From contig NZ_CP088149.1 of assembly GCF_002845275.2 (NCBI RefSeq), positions 4,088,501-4,152,500 of the forward strand: a DNA stretch of 64,000 bases, given 5' to 3'. Made by a program: the position numbers and the translations under genes. The first letter of the stretch is position 1. Each line of letters starts with the position of its first letter. The notes below the pieces were generated by a model. That model ran no database searches. It saw only the letters and a list, made by a program, of their open reading frames with translations, and was not told the DNA's origin. Positions 54,700 to 62,667 of this stretch are shown here, in pieces. This DNA comes from Pseudomonas sp. S06B 330. GTDB taxonomy: Bacteria; Pseudomonadota; Gammaproteobacteria; Pseudomonadales; Pseudomonadaceae.

Positions 54700-55591
54700 T
54701 CGCCGCAGCCTTGGCCGCAGGCTTGAACCACCAACCTTGCTGCATACCGGCAGCGGCCAGCAGAATCGCCGCCACCCCCAGCCACTGCAACGGCTCCAGG
54801 CGATGGCCGAAGGCGAACCAGTCAACCAGGATCGCCGCAATCGGGTAGATGAACGACAAGGCACCGGTCAACGCCGTCGGCAGCTTCTGGATTGCACCGT
54901 ACAACAGCACATACATCACCCCGGTGTGCACGACCCCCAGGGTGATCAGCGAGGCCAGTGCAGCGGCCTCGCTGGGCAGGCCTGAGGTATTGGCCCACGG
55001 CGCCAGCAGGAGGATGCCGGTGCACACCTGAATCAGTGCGATCAGGTGCGGCGGCGTGCCACTCAGGCGTTTGATGATCAACGCGGCCACGGCATACAGA
55101 AGCGCTGCGCCGAGCGCCAGGCCGATGCCCAGCAGGTATTCATTGCCGCTGCCGCCCTGGCTGCCGTGGGCGCTGACAATCGCCAGCATCCCAAGAAACG
55201 ACAACGCCAGCCAGAACAGCTTCTGCAGGGTAATTTTCTCGCCGAGAAACAGCGCCGCCAGCCCCACCAGCATGAACGGTTGGACGTTGTACACCGCCGT
55301 ACCAATGGCAATCGAAGCCCGCGAATAAGAGGCGAACAACAGCACCCAGTTACCGACGATCGCCACGCCGCTGAACACCGCCAAGGCGAACGTAGTCAGG
55401 GTTAGCATTCCAGGTTTGAGAAAGCCCATGGCCAGGCAGATAAGCAACAAGGTGGTTGCGCCGAATACACAGCGCCAGAACACTACATCCAGCACCGGCT
55501 GCCCGGACACCAGTACAAACCAGCCAATGGTCCCCGAAATCAGCATCGCGGCGACCATCTCAAACGACCCACGGCGTATTGAACTGTCCAT
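54686..55591 (-). CDS. EamA-family (DMT) exporter
   Basis: 301-aa inner-membrane protein with ten helices in two EamA halves; it starts MDSSIRRGSFEMVAAMLISGTIGWFVLVSGQP. ATG 55591 follows GGAGG by 6 nt; the preceding GTG is part of the ribosome-binding site. It is divergent from an Lrp-family regulator, the usual arrangement for amino-acid or drug/metabolite exporters, so a substrate sensed by that regulator (an amino acid) is likely. Confidence 0.88.
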   Translation of the reverse strand: MDSSIRRGSFEMVAAMLISGTIGWFVLVSGQPVLDVVFWRCVFGATTLLLICLAMGFLKPGMLTLTTFALAVFSGVAIVGNWVLLFASYSRASIAIGTAVYNVQPFMLVGLAALFLGEKITLQKLFWLALSFLGMLAIVSAHGSQGGSGNEYLLGIGLALGAALLYAVAALIIKRLSGTPPHLIALIQVCTGILLLAPWANTSGLPSEAAALASLITLGVVHTGVMYVLLYGAIQKLPTALTGALSFIYPIAAILVDWFAFGHRLEPLQWLGVAAILLAAAGMQQGWWFKPAAKAAAIKPD

Positions 55592-55687
55592 CACTCACCT
55601 CCTTGACGATGGCTAAATTATGCGAGCCTAGCGGCGCCCGCTCCAGTGGATAAAGCAGGCTAAACTGTAGATACACCTTTATTATTA

Positions 55688-55709
55688 AGGCAGATTTCGC
55701 AATCTGCCT
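55688..55709. promoter_or_regulatory. Operator-like dyad between exporter and Lrp regulator
   Basis: AGGCAGATT-TCGC-AATCTGCCT, a perfect 9-bp inverted repeat 12 bp before the Lrp start codon. The size and symmetry suit an Lrp/AsnC dimer site; alternatively it folds in the leader RNA. The exporter start is 97 bp away on the other strand. Confidence 0.6.
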
Positions 55710-55721
55710 AACGAGGCTGCA

Positions 55722-56159
55722 ATGACCGATGACATTGACCAGTTGTTGATAAAGGCGCTGATGGAAGATTCACGGCGCTCGCTCAAAGCCCTGGCGCAGC
55801 TAAGCGGCTTGTCCTCACCCAGTGTTAGCGAACGCCTGCGTCGCCTGGAAGAACGGGGTGTGCTCAAAGGCTATACGGTTGAAATCGACCCGCGCTGCTT
55901 TGGCTACCAACTGCAGGCCATCGTGCGCGTGCGGCCATTACCAGGGCAATTGCAGGAGGTGGAGCGGCAAATCATGGCCATCCCTGAGTTCACCGAGTGC
56001 GACAAAGTCACCGGTGACGACTGTTTCATTGCCCGCTTGCATGTGCGCTCAATGGAACAGCTCGACACCGTGCTGGACAAACTCAACAGTCATGCCGAAA
56101 CCAACACCGCGATTGTAAAAAAGACCCCGGTCAAACGGCGGTTGCCGCCGATGGCGTAA
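55722..56159 (+). CDS. Lrp/AsnC-family transcriptional regulator
   Basis: 145-aa regulator: N-terminal helix-turn-helix (DSRRSLKALAQLSGLSSPSVSERLRRLEERGVL) and a C-terminal RAM ligand domain (LQAIVRVRPLPGQLQEVERQI; VTGDDCFIARLHVRSMEQL). It is divergent from the EamA exporter, with a palindrome next to its own start, so it probably controls itself and the exporter in response to an amino acid. Stop lies before a class A repeat arm. Confidence 0.93.
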   Translation: MTDDIDQLLIKALMEDSRRSLKALAQLSGLSSPSVSERLRRLEERGVLKGYTVEIDPRCFGYQLQAIVRVRPLPGQLQEVERQIMAIPEFTECDKVTGDDCFIARLHVRSMEQLDTVLDKLNSHAETNTAIVKKTPVKRRLPPMA

Positions 56160-56194
56160 GCGCGCCTTGGAGCTGATACTGCCAGCAAATCAGG

Positions 56195-56244
56195 TTCTAC
56201 GGCCGCTCTGCAGCCGATCGCAGCCTGGCGGCAGCGCGGCTACG
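56195..56244. repeat. REP-like single arm (class A)
   Basis: CTACGGCCGCTCTGCAGCCGATCGCAGCC-TGGCGGCAGCGCGGCTAC matches the right arm of the class A unit, with a GC insertion before GGCTAC. Lies in the convergent gap between the Lrp and DadA-like genes, where a transcription stop is expected. Confidence 0.75.
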
Positions 56245-56257
56245 GGCTCTGCGTACA

Positions 56258-57502
56258 TCAAGACGCTGTATGAGAACACAGCCCATGCAGATCGATCGAC
56301 GGCAAGCGGCCAGCAATCAATTCGGCCACCAGCGCGCCGCTGGCACAAGCCAAGGTAAAACCAAGCGCGCCATGGCCAAGGTTGAGCCAGAGGTTACGGT
56401 ACACCGTTGCGCCCAGCAACGGTACGCCAGTGGGCGTTGCCGGGCGCATGCCTGCCCACTCCAGGGCATGGGTGTAGTCGGCGGCATGGGGCAAGGTCGT
56501 CGCCGCCAGCCGGCGCATGCTGGCCAAACGCTGCAAATCAAGCGACTCGTCAAAGCCGACAATATCGACCATGGCAGCAACCCGCAGTTGATCTTCAAGC
56601 CGGGCATAAACAATCTTGCGGTCGTAGTCGGTGATGCTGACCTGGGGCGCTTGTTGCCCGGCCCTGATCGGTGCACTCAGGCTGTAGCCCTTGAGCGGAT
56701 AGATCGGCACCTGCAGACCCGGCAGGCCGAGGCTGGCACTACGGTGTCCGGCGCACAACACCAGGCGCTGTACAGGCAGGACATGGTCACCCAGCTCCAA
56801 GGCCTGGACCACACCCTCAGCATGACGAATGCGCCGGACGGTCTGGCCGAGCAGCAAGCGACACTGACCCGACGCTTGCAAGCGCTCAGCCAGGGCCAGA
56901 CAAAAGCGATGGCAATCGGCGACTTCTTCACTGGCAGTGAACACACCGCCGATGAACGGAGCATCGGCCAGGACCGGTTCCATGACCCCAATGTCTGCAG
57001 GCCCTAGCACCTGCTGTTCTTGCGGGTCGAGCAGATGCGTGCGGGCATGGGCGAAACTCGCCGGGTTGCGGAACGTCACCAGCTTGCCATTGCGCCGCCA
57101 GGCGAAGCCGCTCAGGGTATCCTGGTTGCGCCAGAGCGCCAGGGTAGTCTGGCTGTGCAGCGCCAAGCGCAACAGATGCGCAGTATTGCTGCGATTGACC
57201 GAGGTCCGGCAGGCAGCCATGAATGCCCCCAGCCAACGCCATTGTGCCAGGTCCAGGCGCGGACGCAGTTTTAGCGGCGAGTCGCGGCGCAGCAACCAGC
57301 CCAGCGCCTGCAGCGGCACCCCAGCGTCGGCCAGCGGTGACACGTAGCGATAGGACAACTGCCCGCCGTTGGCAAAGCTGGTGCCACGCGCAAGGCTGTC
57401 GCGAGCCTCGATCAGATCGACGGCAAAACCTTCGCGCACCAACGCATAGGCTGTTGCCAGACCAATCACACCGCCCCCGATGATCGTTACCCGCTGTGCC
57501 AT
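56258..57502 (-). CDS. FAD-dependent D-amino-acid dehydrogenase-like oxidoreductase
   Basis: 414-aa protein of the DAO/DadA family. It has the N-terminal dinucleotide motif VTIIGGGVIGLATAYALV, the GTSFANGGQLS segment characteristic of DadA-type dehydrogenases, and the C-terminal GHGALGFTLACASGALVAELI segment with the second FAD contact. It likely oxidises a D-amino acid or related amine at the membrane. The in-frame start at 57520 is possible but ATG 57502 gives the conserved MAQRVTIIGGG start. The nearby amino-acid-type regulator and exporter suit such a role. Confidence 0.87.
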   Translation of the reverse strand: MAQRVTIIGGGVIGLATAYALVREGFAVDLIEARDSLARGTSFANGGQLSYRYVSPLADAGVPLQALGWLLRRDSPLKLRPRLDLAQWRWLGAFMAACRTSVNRSNTAHLLRLALHSQTTLALWRNQDTLSGFAWRRNGKLVTFRNPASFAHARTHLLDPQEQQVLGPADIGVMEPVLADAPFIGGVFTASEEVADCHRFCLALAERLQASGQCRLLLGQTVRRIRHAEGVVQALELGDHVLPVQRLVLCAGHRSASLGLPGLQVPIYPLKGYSLSAPIRAGQQAPQVSITDYDRKIVYARLEDQLRVAAMVDIVGFDESLDLQRLASMRRLAATTLPHAADYTHALEWAGMRPATPTGVPLLGATVYRNLWLNLGHGALGFTLACASGALVAELIAGRLPSIDLHGLCSHTAS

Positions 57503-57562
57503 GGGCTGACATCCACACATCCAAAGGCCTTCAGCCTAGAGCCAGTGACAGCCGGTGCGCAA

Positions 57563-58225
57563 TCAGCTCGGGCAGCTATGTTCGCCGTCGTTCAAGCCTT
57601 GCTTATAGTTACGGCTGAGGAGGCTGGCTTTGCCGTCGCGCCAGGTCAGGGTCAATACGTAGAGCGAATCGAAATCTCCACCGTCCCAGTCCTCAGTGAT
57701 CACCTGCTTCTCACCCACGGCCTTGCCGGCCACAGTGTTGATCAACTCAGGCAAGTAACCATGGGACCAGGCGGTGTAAACCGTAGCGTTGCGGTACTTG
57801 TCCTGCAGCAGCTCATCGGCCAGTTCGCCAGTGTCGTTGGCACCAAAGTCGATGTTCACCGGCAAGCCAAGCTTGATCGCGCTGGGGCTGATGGTCATCA
57901 GCGGGCGGATGTAACTGTAGGCGTCGTCCTTGCTGCCTTCTTCAACGTGACGCGACGGGTTGGCGGCAAACACGTAGTCAGCCTTGCCGAATTTCTCTGG
58001 GAGCAACGTCGCCAGGTCCAGGGCACGATTGAGCCCTTGGCAGTTGAGTTGCCCGAGGCCCTCTCCTGGTTTTTCAGCGTGGCGCAGGAACACCAGCGTC
58101 TGGGTACCGTCCACCGGCTCGGCGTGGCTTTCGACGGCCTCCACGGCCAGCAGCGAGACGCCCCCGAGCAGGACCAGCGAACAAAAGGCGTGGCGGTGGC
58201 GGTGGAACAGGGTCGACAACTTCAT
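57563..58225 (-). CDS. Histidine phosphatase family protein, exported
   Basis: 220-aa protein with a signal-like N-terminus (MKLSTLFHRHRHAFCSLVLLGGVSLLAVEAV). The RHG-type catalytic motif is VFLRHAEKP near residue 48, and the second histidine is in AWSHGYLPEL (about 155). No lipobox. It may dephosphorylate a periplasmic or extracellular substrate. It has two cysteines in the C-terminal part. Confidence 0.83.
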   Translation of the reverse strand: MKLSTLFHRHRHAFCSLVLLGGVSLLAVEAVESHAEPVDGTQTLVFLRHAEKPGEGLGQLNCQGLNRALDLATLLPEKFGKADYVFAANPSRHVEEGSKDDAYSYIRPLMTISPSAIKLGLPVNIDFGANDTGELADELLQDKYRNATVYTAWSHGYLPELINTVAGKAVGEKQVITEDWDGGDFDSLYVLTLTWRDGKASLLSRNYKQGLNDGEHSCPS

Positions 58226-58435
58226 GGAGGGGCTCTTGCGGCGATAAGGGATGAGGCTGACCCCGCCTGTGACACGCCGCGGCCGAAGCCGCGGGTGATC
58301 CCTGTCTATCGTTTCATCCGTGAAGCGGGCTTACTGAGAGTGCATTAATCCCGTTTGGTTCGATCCCTGAATACTCAATCCTTGAGCACGAGTGAGATTA
58401 ACGCGGCGATGTTGCCGAATTAAGACACACGCGGG
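58226..58435. other. Intergenic gap without gene
   Basis: 210 bp between the phosphatase and the FKBP genes. It contains the GC-rich dyad CCGCGGCC...GCCGCGG at about 58277-58295 and a CTTGAGCACGAG stretch near 58381, but no gene or clear promoter was recognised. Confidence 0.5.
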
Positions 58436-58774
58436 TCACTCGTCGCGGGTCAGGACTTCCAGCAATTCGATCTCGAAGGTCAAATTCGAATGCGGTGTGA
58501 TCGCACCCATGCTGCGCTCGCCGTAGGCCAGGTGAGACGGCACGATCAGCTTGCGCTTGCCGCCGACCTTCATACCCATTAGGCCTTGGTCCCAGCCTTT
58601 GATGACCCGGCCGGTGCCGATCACACACTGGAAGGGTTTGCCGCGGTCGTAGGAAGCGTCGAATTTTGTGCCATTTTCCAGCCACCCCGTGTACTGGGTA
58701 GTAATCAGCGCGCCTTTGACCACCTCCTTGCCTTCGCCTACCTGGATATCGATGATTTGCAGTTCGCTGCTCAT
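58436..58774 (-). CDS. FKBP-type peptidyl-prolyl cis-trans isomerase
   Basis: 112-aa single-domain FKBP without signal peptide, so cytosolic. It has the Tyr-Asp-Arg-Gly segment SYDRGKPFQCVIGTGRVIKGWD, the GLMGMKVGGKRKL loop, and the LAYGERSMGAITPHSNLTF edge typical of the active site. It speeds proline isomerisation in protein folding. It lies 39 bp downstream of the second EamA exporter gene on the same strand. Confidence 0.93.
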   Translation of the reverse strand: MSSELQIIDIQVGEGKEVVKGALITTQYTGWLENGTKFDASYDRGKPFQCVIGTGRVIKGWDQGLMGMKVGGKRKLIVPSHLAYGERSMGAITPHSNLTFEIELLEVLTRDE

Positions 58775-58813
58775 GCGTGACCTCGTTGATGCCTATTTCG
58801 AGGCAGCCTTTTC

Positions 58814-59755
58814 TCAAGAATGCGCAGGTTTGGCAAGGTTTGCCGGTGTACCGTGCTGACGCATCGACCAGCAGACACCGCCAATGACCAGAATGATCGC
58901 GGCCGCCTCCAGCAGGCTTGGCCCGCTTTGCCGCCAGATGAACGCGTAAAGCAAGGCGAACAAGGTTTCGAACACAATCAGTTGACCACTCAGGGTCAGC
59001 GGCATGCGCTTGGACGCCGCATTCCACAGCAATGCCGCCAACCACGAACCGAAAATCGCGCAACCCAGGCTATACAACCAGAACAACCACCACCGCTCAG
59101 GCGGTGCCTCGACCTGCAACTGAGCAGGCTGCCACAGCGCAACAAACGCCACCAACACCAGGCTGAACACCCCCGTCATCACCCCGCAGAGCACCGACCA
59201 CTGGTGGCTGTCAAAATGCCCGCACTGCTTGAGATAGCGGCTGTTGTTGACCGCGTACCAGGTCCAGCAAGCCAATGCAGCCAAGGCATAGAGTACGCCG
59301 GCCACCTTGTCGCCCAATGCTCCTGGCTCAACGGCGAACGTTTGCACATTGATACACAGCATACCGGCGAGAATCAGCAACAGCGGTACAAGCAGCTGCT
59401 TGAGCGCTACACCACCGTTGTCATGGCGGCCATAGAGGGTGATGGTCAACGGCAAGACGCCGACAATCAGCGAAGCGGGCGCCACCCCCAGGTGCTGAAT
59501 GGCCGCCACCAGGCAGATGAAATAAAGCAAATTGCCGACCAGCGCCAAGCGCCCAAGCATCCACAGATCTGCCAGGGTCAAACGCCCTACGGCCTTGCGC
59601 ATCGGCAACGCCAGAATCACGGTGACCAATCCGAACAGCACGAAGCGCGCGCAGCTAAGCAGCACCGGACTGAACTCAGGCAACAATTGCGGCACCATCA
59701 GCACCATTCCCCACATCGCCCCGGCTATCCCGGCGTAGGCCACACCCTGCTTCAC
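58814..59755 (-). CDS. EamA-family (DMT) exporter, LysR-associated
   Basis: 313-aa inner-membrane protein, ten helices, typical EamA-like double repeat; it starts MKQGVAYAGIAGAMWGMVLMVPQLL. GTG 59755 lies 7 nt after AGGAG, a better start than the TTG six codons upstream. It is divergent from the LysR regulator at 59910 across a region with a clear LysR box. Probable exporter of an unidentified metabolite. Confidence 0.87.
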   Translation of the reverse strand: MKQGVAYAGIAGAMWGMVLMVPQLLPEFSPVLLSCARFVLFGLVTVILALPMRKAVGRLTLADLWMLGRLALVGNLLYFICLVAAIQHLGVAPASLIVGVLPLTITLYGRHDNGGVALKQLLVPLLLILAGMLCINVQTFAVEPGALGDKVAGVLYALAALACWTWYAVNNSRYLKQCGHFDSHQWSVLCGVMTGVFSLVLVAFVALWQPAQLQVEAPPERWWLFWLYSLGCAIFGSWLAALLWNAASKRMPLTLSGQLIVFETLFALLYAFIWRQSGPSLLEAAAIILVIGGVCWSMRQHGTPANLAKPAHS

Positions 59756-59829
59756 TTGCCTGCTCCTGTTCAAAGAAGTGCGCAGGCTAACGCTTGATCA
59801 GTCTCTGGACAAAAGATCATTCGGCATCC

Positions 59830-59852
59830 AGCCATTCCTATAGGGAATGGCT
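59830..59852. promoter_or_regulatory. LysR-type operator between exporter and LysR gene
   Basis: AGCCATTCC-TATAG-GGAATGGCT is a perfect 9-bp inverted repeat with a 5-bp centre and contains ATTCC-N5-GGAAT, the T-N11-A form of a LysR recognition site. Its left half plus two bases (AGCCATTCCTA) is repeated at 59883-59893, 17 bp before the LysR start codon. Confidence 0.75.
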
Positions 59853-59882
59853 TTTACGCTGAAAGCATCGACTCTATGATGT

Positions 59883-59893
59883 AGCCATTCCTA
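59883..59893. promoter_or_regulatory. Second half-site for the LysR regulator
   Basis: AGCCATTCCTA repeats exactly the first 11 bases of the dyad at 59830, with the starts 53 bp apart (about five helical turns). It lies just before the LysR start and may be an activation or autoregulation site. Confidence 0.55.
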
Positions 59894-59909
59894 AAAACGG
59901 ATCATCAGC

Positions 59910-60803
59910 ATGAGTCGCTTCAGCCGCCACCTGCCTGCGCTGGACACCCTGATCGCCTTTGAAGCAGTGGTACGTACCGGCAGCTTTACCCGTGCTGCCA
60001 GTGAGCTGTACCTGACCCAAAGCGCGGTGAGTAAACAGATCAAGCTGCTTGAAGAGCAGCTTGGCGCCGTGCTGTTCGAGCGCCGCGCCCGCGGCATCGC
60101 CCTGACCTCGGCGGGGGAAAGTCTCAATACCATTGTCGAGCCAATGCTGGAGAGTCTGTTGGCCAATGTCCTGCGCTTGAAAGCGGGTCACAGCAGCCGC
60201 AATGTCAGCGTCATCTGTACCCATGCCGTGGCCCAGTACTGGCTGTTCCCACGGCTTCTGCGCTTCAACGAACAGCACCCGGAACTGACCGTGAACATTC
60301 ACGCCAGTAACGAGATCAGTGAAAGCGATATTGCCAACTACGATTTCGGCATTCTCTATGGCCACGGCCATTGGAGTTCACTCAAGGCCGAGAAACTGTT
60401 CGACGAAACCATCTACCCGATTGCCAGCGTCAAACGCGCACTACCTACGGTCAACTCACTGGAGGCGCTGCAAACGCTGCCGCTGATTCAACTGGATGCC
60501 TCGGCCTGGAACTGTCTGGACTGGCAGGACTGGTTCAGCCATCAGGGCCTGCGCTATCGGGCACCCGCTGAGGCAGTGACTTTCAATCAGGTCAACCTGG
60601 TGTTCGAAGCGGTAGTGCAAGGAATGGGCGTGGGCCTTGGCTGGGAGTTCATGGCCCGTGAGCGCATTGAACAGGGTTCTATCCGCCAGGTATCGGCCTT
60701 TGTCGTGCACACCGGTCAAGCCGACTATCTGGTGCACGACAAACAAGCGCCACGCTCACCGGCAGCGCAGGTGTTCGCCGACTGGTTACTGGCGTTCAGC
60801 TGA
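59910..60803 (+). CDS. LysR-family regulator (GcvA-like)
   Basis: 297-aa regulator. The N-terminal helix-turn-helix is RFSRHLPALDTLIAFEAVVRTGSFTRAASEL followed by LTQSAVSKQIKLLEEQLGAVLFERRARGI. The rest is a periplasmic-binding-type effector domain. The start MSRFSRHLPAL fits the GcvA-like subgroup. It is divergent from the EamA exporter, which it probably controls. Its 3' end overlaps the convergent GFA gene by 8 bp. Confidence 0.93.
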   Translation: MSRFSRHLPALDTLIAFEAVVRTGSFTRAASELYLTQSAVSKQIKLLEEQLGAVLFERRARGIALTSAGESLNTIVEPMLESLLANVLRLKAGHSSRNVSVICTHAVAQYWLFPRLLRFNEQHPELTVNIHASNEISESDIANYDFGILYGHGHWSSLKAEKLFDETIYPIASVKRALPTVNSLEALQTLPLIQLDASAWNCLDWQDWFSHQGLRYRAPAEAVTFNQVNLVFEAVVQGMGVGLGWEFMARERIEQGSIRQVSAFVVHTGQADYLVHDKQAPRSPAAQVFADWLLAFS

Positions 60804-61203
60804 ACAGGGCCTCGACTTCGGCTCTGGTCATGGTTTTCGTATCGTTGGCAAAGCAGTAGTACGTCGGCTTCTCGTCGATATACACCTGCAGGTCGAAGAC
60901 CCAATCGGTATTACCTTCAAGTACTCCCACTGAAACGGAATCAAATTGGCCGTTTTTCAGTCGGTAAAGTAGATGGGTGCCACACGTGCCACAGAAACAA
61001 CGCTGGGCCCATTCGGACGAGTCATAGATCACCGGCTGCCCGGCGGTAAACTTGACCGGCTCCGAGCAGTGCACCGAGAGCAATGGCCCGCCGCCCCATT
61101 GACGGCACATGCTGCAGTGGCAGGCGTCTACGCTGGCCTTTTCAAGGCTGACACTGAGTTTGACAGCGCCACACAGGCAACTGCCATGCTTTTCCAGGGA
61201 CAT
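60796..61203 (-). CDS. GFA-family zinc-binding protein
   Basis: 135-aa protein of the GFA (glutathione-dependent formaldehyde-activating, Mss4-like) family. Cysteine sites are CLCGAVKLSV, CHCSMCRQWGGGP and CGTCGTHL, giving the two zinc sites. Members of this family have a wide range of functions and formaldehyde activation is not proven for most. Ends overlap the LysR gene by 8 bp (convergent). Confidence 0.9.
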   Translation of the reverse strand: MSLEKHGSCLCGAVKLSVSLEKASVDACHCSMCRQWGGGPLLSVHCSEPVKFTAGQPVIYDSSEWAQRCFCGTCGTHLLYRLKNGQFDSVSVGVLEGNTDWVFDLQVYIDEKPTYYCFANDTKTMTRAEVEALFS

Positions 61204-61250
61204 GGTTGAAGCTCCTTGCTGTGAAGGTAGGCGTGAAGTCTAGCCCACGC

Positions 61251-62195
61251 CTACAAAGGCGCCGTTACTGGCGTCAACACCGGCTCCCCGGCAAAGAATG
61301 CCTGCAGATTCTTCAGCACCAATTGCACGGTATCGCGTGCTGCATCCGGCGACTGTCCGGCGACATGCGGAGTAAGCACCACGTTGCCCAAGGCTTTGAG
61401 GTCATCCGGCACCGCTGGCTCATCATCGAACACATCCAGCCCTGCCCCGGCAATCGCCCCGCTGCGCAGGGCCTCGACCAAATCAGCGGTGCTGACCACA
61501 CTGGCACGCCCGATGTTCACCAGAAAGCCTTCTGGACCCAATGCTTCAAGCACCGGTTTATCGATCAGCTGTCGGGTATCGGCACCACCGGGTGTGGCGA
61601 CGAGCAAAAAATCCGACGCCTGAGCCAAGGTCAACGGACTAGCACAATACTCGTAGGCCACTTCAGGGCGAGGTTTGCGGTTGTGGTAGCTGACCTGCAT
61701 GTCGAACCCCAGGGCCGCCCGTTTGGCAATGGCCATACCGACAGCGCCCAGGCCGAGGATACCCAAGCGCTTGCCGCTGACGGCGGGGCTGATAATCCGG
61801 TTCCATTCGCCACGTCGGGTCGAGGCATCGGCACGAGGAATATCACGCACTACTGCCAGCAACAACGCCATGGCATGGTCGGCCACCGCTGCCGCATTGG
61901 CACCGGCACCATTGGTCACGGTGATACCGCGAGCGGCAGCGGCTGCCAAATCGACTTGCTCATAACCGGCACCAATCACGCAAATGATCTGCAGCTTCGT
62001 CAATACGCTGATTTCATCCGCCGTCAGGCCTAATGGACCGCGGGTCAGCACTGCATCGATGGTGTCGCCATGGCGAGCAATCGCTTCGACCCGTTGTTGC
62101 GGCGTCGGAGCGCGGACCAGTTGATAACCCGCCTGTTCCAACAATGGCAAGTAATCGTCAACGGTTTCCACCAGCACCAGGACTGTCTTGTTCAT
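61251..62195 (-). CDS. D-2-hydroxyacid dehydrogenase
   Basis: 314-aa NAD(P)-dependent dehydrogenase. The Rossmann motif is LGILGLGAVGMAIAKRA (about 145-160), the catalytic Arg is in ATPGGADTRQLID, the Glu/Asp in GLDVFDDEP, and the His in VVLTPHVAGQSPD. Likely acts on glyoxylate, hydroxypyruvate or another 2-ketoacid. GGAGG lies 7 nt before ATG 62195; an in-frame start 10 codons earlier is less likely. Confidence 0.9.
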   Translation of the reverse strand: MNKTVLVLVETVDDYLPLLEQAGYQLVRAPTPQQRVEAIARHGDTIDAVLTRGPLGLTADEISVLTKLQIICVIGAGYEQVDLAAAAARGITVTNGAGANAAAVADHAMALLLAVVRDIPRADASTRRGEWNRIISPAVSGKRLGILGLGAVGMAIAKRAALGFDMQVSYHNRKPRPEVAYEYCASPLTLAQASDFLLVATPGGADTRQLIDKPVLEALGPEGFLVNIGRASVVSTADLVEALRSGAIAGAGLDVFDDEPAVPDDLKALGNVVLTPHVAGQSPDAARDTVQLVLKNLQAFFAGEPVLTPVTAPL

Positions 62196-62240
62196 GCCAA
62201 CCTCCGGATCAATGCGAGGGGGCATTATGCGCGGCTTGAC

Positions 62241-62657
62241 TTACTGCGCGAAAGCCCGCCCCAGACCGCCCGGCACACCGCTGCTGTCGGTTTCTTGCCA
62301 CGGCCCGTTGAGGTTGGTCGACCAGCTCCAGCCGTTGTCCCAACGGTAGTAGGTCCGTTGGCGGTAGAAGGTGTTGGTCTTGCCTTCCAGCACATACACG
62401 CCCAGGCGTGGATCCCAATGGCTGGCACCACCGGGCGGTGGTGCGAAGCTGGCTGAAGTGCGCGGCATTGGCTTGGGCGCCGGGGTGGTTACCGCTGGCT
62501 TGCTTGGCACTGTGCTTGGTCGTGGAGCCGGCTGTGTACTCGGCCCCGGGGGCATGGTTTCGATCGGTGGCACGGGCGGTTCAGAGGGTTGATGAACAGT
62601 ACACGCACTCAGGCCCACGGCCAGGGATAGGAGGGCAAGGCGAGCGATACTGTTCAT
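62241..62657 (-). CDS. Small proline-rich lipoprotein
   Basis: 138-aa predicted lipoprotein: signal MNSIARLALLSLAVGL and lipobox LSAC with Cys19 to be acylated. The middle (about 25-75) is Pro/Thr/Ser/Lys-rich and probably extended; the C-terminal part is aromatic-rich (YYRWDNGWSWSTNLNGPW), like a small YXW repeat domain. Position 20 after Cys is Thr, so outer-membrane sorting is expected. Function not recognised. Confidence 0.8.
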   Translation of the reverse strand: MNSIARLALLSLAVGLSACTVHQPSEPPVPPIETMPPGPSTQPAPRPSTVPSKPAVTTPAPKPMPRTSASFAPPPGGASHWDPRLGVYVLEGKTNTFYRQRTYYRWDNGWSWSTNLNGPWQETDSSGVPGGLGRAFAQ

Positions 62658-62667
62658 AGTGATTCTC

